The notes below the pieces were generated by a model that was given only the letters and a program-made list of their open reading frames with translations, ran no database searches and was not told the origin of the DNA. Below, one piece after another: positions 23,465 to 28,355 of a DNA stretch of 28,355 nucleotides (position 1 is the stretch's first letter; every line of letters starts with the position of its first letter). The position numbers and the translations under genes are program-made. This stretch comes from Ruminiclostridium sp. (lineage in GTDB: Bacteria > Bacillota_A > Clostridia > Oscillospirales > Oscillospiraceae). The DNA lies in NCBI GenBank assembly GCA_017521345.1, contig JAFXCU010000212.1, positions 1-28,355 on the forward strand, given 5' to 3'.

Positions 23465-23492
23465 TTGCGTTTTACTCAAAAAGGAGTATGAT
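23465..23492 (+). promoter_or_regulatory. promoter of the cytidylate-kinase-like gene
   Basis: TTGCGT (23465-23470) and TATGAT (23487-23492), 16 bp apart, about 47 bp upstream of the ATG. Confidence 0.6.
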
Positions 23493-23539
23493 AGGGGTAA
23501 CAGCATTTCCTGCCCAAACTGAAAAGGGAGGTAAGAGAC

Positions 23540-24112
23540 ATGAAGAAGCAGATCATCGCCATTTCCCGCCAGTGCGGCAGCGGCGGCTACACCATCGGCC
23601 AGGAGCTGGCTGCCCGTCTTGGCATCCCCTTTTACGACAAGGAATATCTGGACACCCACGCCCATCCGGACGAAAATCACGTCCAGTCCTGCACCAGTCT
23701 CCTCTTCTGCCTGACCACCGGCATGTATGACGGCTATCTCCTCTCCAAGGCCGGGGGAACGGAAGACACCGAGCGGGAGGCCGCCCTCATCCATCGGCTG
23801 GCTGACCAGGGCCCCTGCGTGTTCGTTGGCCGCTGCGCCGAGTATGTCCTTCGGGACCGGGAGGACTGCCTGGGGGTCTTTGTCCAGGGAGACAAGGATG
23901 ACCGGGTCCACCGGATGGTCACCGAGGAGAAGCTCTTCCCCGATGCCGCCCAGCGGCTCATTGAGAGCCGGGACAAGATCCGGGCCACCCACTACCGGAA
24001 CCTGACCAACGGCCAGACCTGGGGTGACCCGGCCAACTACGACCTGGTGCTGGACAGCACCCAGCTGGGCCTGGACCGGTGCATGGAACAGATTTTAGAG
24101 GCCTGTGAATAA
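23540..24112 (+). CDS. cytidylate kinase-like family protein
   Basis: ATG at 23540 with GGGAGG upstream. The 190-residue product starts KKQIIAISRQCGSGGYTIG, a P-loop variant (GSGGYTIG in place of GxxGxGKT) typical of the cytidylate kinase-like group in Firmicutes. FYDKEYLD, VFVGRCAEYVLRD and TWGDPANYDLVLDS follow, with a Cys-rich 'SCTSLLFC' stretch. This group is common in gut clostridia and its substrate is not defined. It is probably monocistronic, ending directly before a hairpin array. Confidence 0.85.
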   Translation: MKKQIIAISRQCGSGGYTIGQELAARLGIPFYDKEYLDTHAHPDENHVQSCTSLLFCLTTGMYDGYLLSKAGGTEDTEREAALIHRLADQGPCVFVGRCAEYVLRDREDCLGVFVQGDKDDRVHRMVTEEKLFPDAAQRLIESRDKIRATHYRNLTNGQTWGDPANYDLVLDSTQLGLDRCMEQILEACE

Positions 24113-24117
24113 ACCCA

Positions 24118-24301
24118 AAGGGTGCGTTGCAAAATGATTTGCAACGCACCCTTATGCGTTTCATTTGTCCCGCAGGGACACCATAACTGCCCCAATGGGG
24201 CAATTTCACTTGGCCGCAGGCCGAATATCACACGCTGCGAGCGTATTTCACTGAGCCATCGGCTCAATTTCACTGGGGCTGTTGTATTTTGCAACAGCCC
24301 C
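24118..24301 (+). repeat. ordered hairpin array, copy 1 (seven hairpins, 22-nt core period)
   Basis: It starts 5 nt after the stop at 24112. Hairpin 1 is long (24118-24153, 16-bp stem, ATGA loop). Five short ones start at 24166, 24188, 24210, 24232 and 24252, mostly a 6-bp stem plus 3-nt loop, joined by 7-nt spacers (CCATAAC, ATTTCAC, ATATCAC, ATTTCAC). Hairpin 7 is long (24275-24301, GGGGCTGTTG/CAACAGCCCC) and runs into CTTTT. An inverted copy lies at 25361-25542. No ORF is apparent. It could be a structured 3' RNA, a mobile extragenic repeat or a terminator complex. Confidence 0.85.
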
Positions 24302-24368
24302 TTTTCCCAGGGGATGGCCCTTGCAGAACAGGGTTGCCTGTGCTATACTGACCTCACAAGTAAATACC

Positions 24369-24533
24369 AGAAGCAGGTGTCAGAACAGCAGAATGCTGGT
24401 TCTGGTGAAAAGGGAAACAGGTGCAAGTCCTGTGCGAACTCGTCACCGTAATAAGGGAGCCAAGCCGAGATATCACTGGGAAACTGGGAAGATGGCGGAC
24501 GCGATGATCTTTGAGTCGGGAGACCTGCCTGCT
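24369..24533 (+). promoter_or_regulatory. cobalamin riboswitch, complete aptamer (first of two)
   Basis: The core GGGAAACAGGTGCAAGTCC (24412-24430) is followed by CTGTGCG and CGTCACCGTAA. The B12 box GAGTCGGGAGACCTGCC is at 24513-24529. The closing P1 helix is AGCAGG (24372-24377) with CCTGCT (24528-24533). It reads toward the DUF4430 lipoprotein gene, and a terminator lies 80 nt downstream. Confidence 0.9.
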
Positions 24534-24610
24534 TTGGGTACGGAAAAAACCACGAGTCATTGGTTGTACCATCGATCTGAGCAGGCGTAGCCTGCCCGAG
24601 TCCTGTTTGC

Positions 24611-24641
24611 ATTCCTCTGCCGTGGCAGGGGAATTTTTCTT
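24611..24641 (+). terminator. terminator-type expression platform of the first riboswitch
   Basis: ATTCCTCTGCC and GGCAGGGGAAT flank a GT loop region, then TTTTCTTTT. It sits between the two riboswitches with no gene between, so ligand binding probably stops transcription here. Confidence 0.8.
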
Positions 24642-24667
24642 TTGCTGTCAACCCCCCTTTGACAGAC

Positions 24668-24840
24668 CATCCACCCTCTGGGGAAACAGGTGCAAGACCT
24701 GTGCGAGCACGTCGCCGTAAGGTACACGTAAGGCCCGGATCTCATGGACCCGCCACCGTCCAGACAAGCCATTGGGGAAACCTGAGAAGGCCGATCCAGC
24801 CGGTACCCAGCCGGAATATCCAGGGGGAGGACCCTCTCAC
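24668..24840 (+). promoter_or_regulatory. second cobalamin riboswitch-like element, divergent B12 box
   Basis: GGGGAAACAGGTGCAAGACC (24680-24699), CTGTGCGAGCACG and CGCCGTAA repeat the cobalamin core. The downstream box is AGCCGGAATATCCAGG (24809-24824), changed from the canonical AGYCAGGAgACCTGCC form, and a clear P1 helix is not obvious. It ends about 55 nt before the lipoprotein start. No strong terminator follows, so control could be at the ribosome site AAGGAGG (24882-24888). Confidence 0.7.
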
Positions 24841-24896
24841 CATGGGCCGCGAGGGCCGGCCCTGAGGGGAACCCATTCTGTAAGGAGGAATTTTTT

Positions 24897-25358
24897 ATGA
24901 AAACCAGATCCACCCTGCAACCCCTTTCTTCCTTGCTCCTTTGTCTGATGCTGACGGTGGCGATGGCATTTTGTACAACGGGCTGCAACACGGAAGACCC
25001 TGCCCCGTCCGCCTCGCCGGAGGATTATCTGTCCGCCCGGGAGGAGACTATGGTCCTGGGAGAGGGCCAGACCGAATTTTCCCTGCTGGTGGTTGACCAG
25101 GAGGGGACAGAGTACACCTTCCAGGTCCACACCGACCAGGAGACCGTGGGGGCCGCCCTGCTGGAGGAGGGCCTCATCGCCGGAGAGGAGGGGGCCTACG
25201 GGCTCTATGTGACCTCAGTGCTGGGGATCACGGCGGACTATGAGGCCGACCAAAGCTATTGGGCCTTCTACATCAACGGGGACTACGCCAACACCGGCGT
25301 GGACACCACCACCATCCTGCCGGGGGACAGCTACGAGCTCCGGTACGAGACGGTATAA
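24897..25358 (+). CDS. DUF4430 lipoprotein, putative cobalamin-binding protein
   Basis: ATG at 24897 with AAGGAGG at 24882-24888. The 153-residue product has a signal peptide with a lipobox-like AFCTTGC motif (Cys at about residue 29) and a short linker. A compact domain follows with VGAALLEEGLIAGEEGAYGLYV, then DQSYWAFYINGDYANTGVDTT and GDSYELRYETV. This is the DUF4430 fold, related to the C-terminal domain of transcobalamin/intrinsic factor. Control by two cobalamin riboswitches strengthens the case for B12 capture. No ECF or BtuCD genes are adjacent, so it may feed a transporter encoded elsewhere. Confidence 0.85.
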   Translation: MKTRSTLQPLSSLLLCLMLTVAMAFCTTGCNTEDPAPSASPEDYLSAREETMVLGEGQTEFSLLVVDQEGTEYTFQVHTDQETVGAALLEEGLIAGEEGAYGLYVTSVLGITADYEADQSYWAFYINGDYANTGVDTTTILPGDSYELRYETV

Positions 25359-25360
25359 GA

Positions 25361-25542
25361 GGGGCCGCTGCAGCATGCAGCAGCCCCGGTGAAATTGAGC
25401 CGGTGGCTCAGTGAAATACGCTGATCGCGTGTGATATTCGGCCTTTGGCCGAGTGAAATTGCCCATTCGGGGCAGTTGTGGTGTCCCTTCGGGACGATTT
25501 AAATGTATCTGGGCGTGCTGCAACTGATTTCGCAGCACGCCC
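25361..25542 (-). repeat. ordered hairpin array, copy 2 (inverted relative to copy 1)
   Basis: On the minus strand it begins 5 nt after the anti-sigma gene stop with the long hairpin GGGCGTGCTGC/GCAGCACGCCC (25542-25511). Then come GTCCC/GGGAC (25495-25483), TGCCC/GGGCA-type (25474-25460), TCGGCC/GGCCGA (25452-25438), ACGC/GCGT (25430-25418) and TGAGCC/GGCTCA (25410-25396), with spacers ATTTCAC, ATATCAC and ATTTCAC. A long GC hairpin closes it (25387-25361). Order, spacing and spacers match copy 1, while several stem and loop sequences differ. Confidence 0.85.
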
Positions 25543-25547
25543 GTTTT

Positions 25548-26330
25548 TTACGGTGTTTCGCTGAGCACGTTGCCGTCCAGGTCCCAGACGATGTGGCTTC
25601 CGTCGGGGGGATCATACATGATAAAGGGAGCGGGGTACTCGGTGAAGTTCTCCTCCCCATCCAGCTCGAAGGTGAAGTCGTAGAGTTCTTCTGCATTCGC
25701 ATAGGCAGAAACGTATGCCGGGACGGGGTCATCCCCGTTGGCATCCCTGGTCCAGATGACCTGGTCACCCAGGTGGACCTCGTCAACCTCGGAAACATTG
25801 GGCAGGGAGAGGATCATAGCACTTTCCGTGACAGAATCAGCCTTTTTAGTGATCCTCCGGTCGAAGTCAATTTGACAGACCAGTTTCCCGTCCTTTTCCC
25901 GTACTTGGCTGGTGGAAGAACTCTGGCCGCCATACATGGGAGTGGAATACAGGAGGAAGAAGGAGGGACCCCTTTCCTCGTCCTCGAATTGATAGGTCCG
26001 ATAAACGGTCACGCCCTCGTTGGCGTTTACCCGTGGGGGCTGCCAGAGGAAGATGGCAAGCAGAACGGCCAGTAAAAGCGAGATGATCAGTCCGGTTTTA
26101 AGGGATTCGTTCCGCTTCACTTTCTTGATGAAATCCCCAAACTGCCGGGAGGTGTCGGTCTCCTCCGGCAAGGTCTCCGGCAGGTGGGCCGTCAGGCTCT
26201 CATACTCCCGGCGGCAGTCCGGGCAGTCTGCCAGATGTTCCTCCACCGCCTGGGCGGTCTCGGGGCTCACCACCTGGTCAATGTACAGGGGCAGCAGGTC
26301 CCGGACGATGGGACAGTCCAGCTTGTTCAC
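25548..26330 (-). CDS. anti-sigma factor with N-terminal zinc finger (zf-HC2-type)
   Basis: GTG start at 26330 (minus), with AAAGGAGGG 6 nt upstream; it overlaps the sigma stop by 4 nt. The 260-residue product has the ZAS-type domain CPIVRDLLPLYID...HLADCPDCRREY in residues 6-44 (Cys and His-Cys-Cys ligands). A transmembrane helix lies about residues 78-95, and a ~160-residue extracytoplasmic beta-rich domain follows. It probably sequesters the adjacent ECF sigma factor and senses an envelope signal through the large outer domain. Confidence 0.88.
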   Translation of the reverse strand: MNKLDCPIVRDLLPLYIDQVVSPETAQAVEEHLADCPDCRREYESLTAHLPETLPEETDTSRQFGDFIKKVKRNESLKTGLIISLLLAVLLAIFLWQPPRVNANEGVTVYRTYQFEDEERGPSFFLLYSTPMYGGQSSSTSQVREKDGKLVCQIDFDRRITKKADSVTESAMILSLPNVSEVDEVHLGDQVIWTRDANGDDPVPAYVSAYANAEELYDFTFELDGEENFTEYPAPFIMYDPPDGSHIVWDLDGNVLSETP

Positions 26331-26848
26331 AGCATTCCCTCCTTTCGCAGTTGTTCCACGATCATCTTTCTGGCCCGGTGGTAGGTCACCCGGGCCCAGC
26401 TTTCCGTCCGCCCGAAGAGGGCGGCGATCTCTCCAAAGGGCAGTTCCCCAAAAACCCGCAGGGTGAAGACCTCCTTGTGGGGCTCCTTCAGCTGGTGGAG
26501 GACCCGGTGGATGGCCCGGGAGGCATCCTTGTCCGCCAGTCGCTCCTCCAGGGGCGGCTGCCCATCGGGGAGGGGCTGGTCGGGAAATTCCGTCTCCCGG
26601 TTGGTCTTCCGGCACTGGTTCAGCCACTGGTTTCTGGCGATGGTGCACAGCCAGGTGTAGAGGCTGCTGCCCCCCTGGAACTTCCCAGAAGCCTTCATGG
26701 CCTTGAGGAAGGTCTCCTGGGTGATGTCCTGGGCCTGGGCCTCATCCCGGCAGAGGGTGAGGACGTACCGGTACACCGCCCGGTATTCCCCCAGCAGGAC
26801 CTCCTCTGTGAGGATGGGCCCTGGTTTTTTCTTGTCCACTGGCTTCAC
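26327..26848 (-). CDS. ECF-type RNA polymerase sigma factor
   Basis: A GTG at 26848 (minus) is taken as start, with AAAGGCAG just upstream; another GTG 9 nt downstream is possible. The 173-residue product has region 2 (YRYVLTLCRDEAQAQDITQETFLKAM, split around residues 26-51; then SSLYTWLCTIARNQWLNQCR) and region 4 (VFTLRVFGELPFGEIAALFG, then ARVTYHRARK). It is translationally coupled to its anti-sigma. An ECF-type promoter lies in its upstream region. Confidence 0.9.
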   Translation of the reverse strand: MKPVDKKKPGPILTEEVLLGEYRAVYRYVLTLCRDEAQAQDITQETFLKAMKASGKFQGGSSLYTWLCTIARNQWLNQCRKTNRETEFPDQPLPDGQPPLEERLADKDASRAIHRVLHQLKEPHKEVFTLRVFGELPFGEIAALFGRTESWARVTYHRARKMIVEQLRKEGML

Positions 26849-26864
26849 CTGCCTTTCTGTCTGT

Positions 26865-26892
26865 TAGACACGGGAGAACGGAAACTGTTACA
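26865..26892 (-). promoter_or_regulatory. ECF-type promoter of the sigma/anti-sigma operon
   Basis: On the minus strand TGTAAC (26892-26887) is followed after about 14 bp by CGTGTCTA (26872-26865). This matches the AAC-rich -35 and CGTC/CGT-containing -10 typical of ECF sigma factors. Autoregulation is inferred. Confidence 0.6.
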
Positions 26893-26943
26893 GCCTCCAG
26901 GGTGATTTCATCACGGAGGGGATGGCTGAACTGTTGTATCCTA

Positions 26944-26952
26944 TGGTACAAT
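26944..26952 (+). promoter_or_regulatory. extended -10 promoter of the ccdA-tlpA operon
   Basis: TGGTACAAT, about 38 bp upstream of the ccdA start, with a weak -35. It is divergent from the ECF promoter, about 60 bp away. Confidence 0.5.
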
Positions 26953-26989
26953 AGAAGGGTAACCAACGCAAAAGAAAGGAGGAGGTCGG

Positions 26990-27652
26990 ATGCAGTATGT
27001 GATCTCCTTTCTGGAAGGGATCATCACCTTCATTTCCCCATGCCTGCTGCCCATGCTCCCCATCTACCTGTCCTACTTTGCCGGGGGTGGTGAGCGGACC
27101 ACAGCCAGGACCCTGAAGGGGGCCTTTGGCTTTGTCACCGGCTTTACGGTGGTCTTTGTGGCCATGGGAGCCCTGGCAGGCACGGTGGGGAGTTTTCTCC
27201 ATGAATATCAAACCGCAGTGAATCTCGTCTCCGGCCTGGTGGTCATTCTCTTCGGCCTAAACTTTCTGGGGGTCTTCCAGTGGAACCTGTTCCAGGGGAT
27301 GAAAGGGTCGGTGAAGACCCGGGACATGGGCTTTTTCTCGGCCCTTCTCTTCGGGGTCATCTTCTCCGTGGGCTGGACCCCCTGCGTAGGGGCTTTCCTG
27401 GGGTCGGCGCTCATGCTGGCCTCCCAGCAGGGCCATGTGCTGGAGGGAATGCTCCTCCTGCTGGTCTACTCCCTGGGTCTGGGGATCCCCTTCGTCCTCA
27501 GCGCCGTCCTCATTGACACCCTGAAATCGGCCTTTGACTGGATCAAGAAGCACTATGACACCATCAACAAGGTCTGCGGCGGATTCCTGGTCCTGGTGGG
27601 CATCCTCATGGCCACCGGCACCCTGGGCCGGCTGCTGACCCTGCTGGGATAA
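26990..27652 (+). CDS. ccdA: CcdA-family transmembrane thiol-disulfide transporter
   Basis: ATG at 26990 with AAAGGAGGAGG upstream. The 220-residue product has six predicted helices. It carries the paired redox cysteines of the CcdA/DsbD family: FISPCLLPMLPIYLSYF near residues 14-30 and GWTPCVGAFLGSAL near 128-141. CcdA passes electrons from cytoplasmic thioredoxin to an extracytoplasmic thioredoxin-like protein. The TlpA-like protein 22 bp downstream is the likely recipient. Confidence 0.92.
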   Translation: MQYVISFLEGIITFISPCLLPMLPIYLSYFAGGGERTTARTLKGAFGFVTGFTVVFVAMGALAGTVGSFLHEYQTAVNLVSGLVVILFGLNFLGVFQWNLFQGMKGSVKTRDMGFFSALLFGVIFSVGWTPCVGAFLGSALMLASQQGHVLEGMLLLLVYSLGLGIPFVLSAVLIDTLKSAFDWIKKHYDTINKVCGGFLVLVGILMATGTLGRLLTLLG

Positions 27653-27674
27653 TACTCGAGTATAAGGAGGTACC

Positions 27675-28265
27675 ATGAAAAACAAGAACGTCTTTCGCAT
27701 CGTCCTGTTTCTGCTGGCCGTTATTTTGGCCGGAGCCTTTGTGTTATACACCGACCTGGGGCAGAAGTTCCTCCCGGACCAGCTGGCGGTCAGTGAGCCC
27801 CCGGCAGAGGAGGAGACCACCCAGGAGGAGGCATCTGCCCAGGCAGAGGCCCCTCTGGCCCCGGACTTCACCGTCTATGACGCCGACGGCAAGGAGGTCC
27901 ATCTGCTGGACTACCTGGGCAAGCCCATCGTCCTGAACTTCTGGGCCAGCTGGTGCGGCCCCTGCCGCAGCGAGATGGCCGATTTCCAGGAGAAATATGA
28001 GACCCTGGGGGAGGAAGTCCAGTTCCTGATGGTGAACTGCACCGACGGCTCCCGGGAGACCGTGGAGACCGCCGCGGCGTTTATCGCAGACCAGGGCTAC
28101 ACCTTCCCGGTGTTCTACGACACCGCCGCTGACGGGGCCATGACCTACGGGGCCTACTCCCTGCCCATGACCTTCTTCATCAATGCAGAGGGGTACGCCG
28201 TGGCCCAGGCCAACAGCGCCATCGACGGAGAGACCCTCCAGCGGGGGATCGACATGATCCTGTAA
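27675..28265 (+). CDS. TlpA/ResA-like membrane-anchored thioredoxin
   Basis: ATG at 27675 with TATAAGGAGGTA upstream. The 196-residue product has an N-terminal anchor (residues ~8-25) and an acidic linker. The AhpC/TSA-Redoxin domain (about 60-196) has WASWCGPCRSEM with Trp93, Cys94 and Cys97, and the cis-Pro in SLPMTFFIN. It probably reduces extracytoplasmic disulfides using electrons from the CcdA partner. No cytochrome c maturation gene is present here, so other exported proteins may be the substrates. Confidence 0.92.
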   Translation: MKNKNVFRIVLFLLAVILAGAFVLYTDLGQKFLPDQLAVSEPPAEEETTQEEASAQAEAPLAPDFTVYDADGKEVHLLDYLGKPIVLNFWASWCGPCRSEMADFQEKYETLGEEVQFLMVNCTDGSRETVETAAAFIADQGYTFPVFYDTAADGAMTYGAYSLPMTFFINAEGYAVAQANSAIDGETLQRGIDMIL

Positions 28266-28270
28266 ACAAA

Positions 28271-28296
28271 GCCCGGACGGTATCGTCCGGGCTTTT
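28271..28296 (+). terminator. intrinsic terminator of the ccdA-tlpA operon
   Basis: GCCCGGAC and GTCCGGGC flank a GGTATC loop, followed by TTTTC, 6 nt past the TAA. Confidence 0.92.
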
Positions 28297-28335
28297 CAGT
28301 CTGTCAAAGAACTGCCTTTGGCAAGGAACAACCTC

Positions 28336-28355
28336 AGGCTCCCTTGTGCAAAGGG
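28336..28355 (+). repeat. REP/BIME-like element, copy D (cut by window end)
   Basis: AGGCTCCCTTGTGCAAAGGG, the first 20 bases of the half-unit seen in copies A and C, runs into the window edge. Confidence 0.75.

Noticed and set aside
24166..24266. Short periodic repeats resembling a CRISPR array
   Set aside because: The repeated part is only a 7-nt spacer; the hairpins are self-complementary and reappear with the same order at 25396-25495. There are no cas genes.
24897..25358. DUF4430 protein as an adhesin or cohesin-type surface protein
   Set aside because: DUF4430 also occurs in surface proteins, but here the gene follows two cobalamin-type riboswitch cores, which favours B12 binding.

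Overview
The window comes from a GC-rich, Gram-positive, probably spore-forming gut Clostridia. It most resembles the Oscillospiraceae (Flavonifractor / Lawsonibacter / Intestinimonas type). The evidence is a maf-mreCD-PBP2 morphogenesis operon, ZapA next to a U32 peptidase, a BofA/YaaL-type sporulation pair, SLH and Ig-like surface protein architecture, AGGAGG-type ribosome sites, occasional TTG/GTG starts, and many extragenic hairpin repeats. The assignment to a family is inference; no rRNA or tRNA gene was seen.

Layout. (1) 1-1266: the 3' tail of an IS3-type transposase, a secreted protein with a copper-amine-oxidase-like stalk domain and an NPCBM-like domain, its terminator, and an array of five unrelated hairpins. 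(2) 1294-7598: an operon with a near-consensus promoter embedded in a 47-bp palindrome. It encodes a YtrA-type GntR regulator, three membrane proteins (two of them tandem paralogues), an ABC ATPase broken by a one-base frameshift, and two large paralogous secreted or membrane-anchored proteins, each preceded by a REP/BIME-like repeat. (3) 7601-11006, minus strand: LrgA/LrgB, a secreted papain-like (C39-type) protein, and a YaaL/BofA pair followed by a DUF4015-like glycoside-hydrolase-type protein. (4) 11211-13142: a cell-surface protein with an Ig-like domain and three SLH domains. (5) 13337-13923, minus strand: a small self-regulated XRE regulator plus a membrane protein. (6) 14011-20171: zapA, an RlhA-like U32 protein, then maf-mreC-mreD-PBP2 with overlapping start and stop codons. 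(7) 20195-23409: an SCP2-like protein, an iron alcohol dehydrogenase and an aldehyde dehydrogenase in one operon. (8) 23465-25542: a cytidylate-kinase-like gene, then two cobalamin-riboswitch-like elements in series ahead of a DUF4430 (transcobalamin-C-domain-like) lipoprotein, bracketed by inverted copies of a strongly ordered hairpin array. (9) 25548-28297: an ECF sigma factor and anti-sigma pair, divergent from a CcdA plus TlpA/ResA thiol-redox pair.

The most interesting features are the two inverted hairpin arrays at 24118-24301 and 25361-25542 and the riboswitch-DUF4430 cassette between them. The arrays have a long hairpin 5 nt after a stop codon, then five short hairpins on a mostly 22-nt period with an ATTTCAC-type spacer, then another long hairpin. 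Stem sequences differ between copies but pairing is largely kept. Also notable is the GntR/ABC operon with its paired large secreted proteins, which does not match a transporter system I can name precisely.
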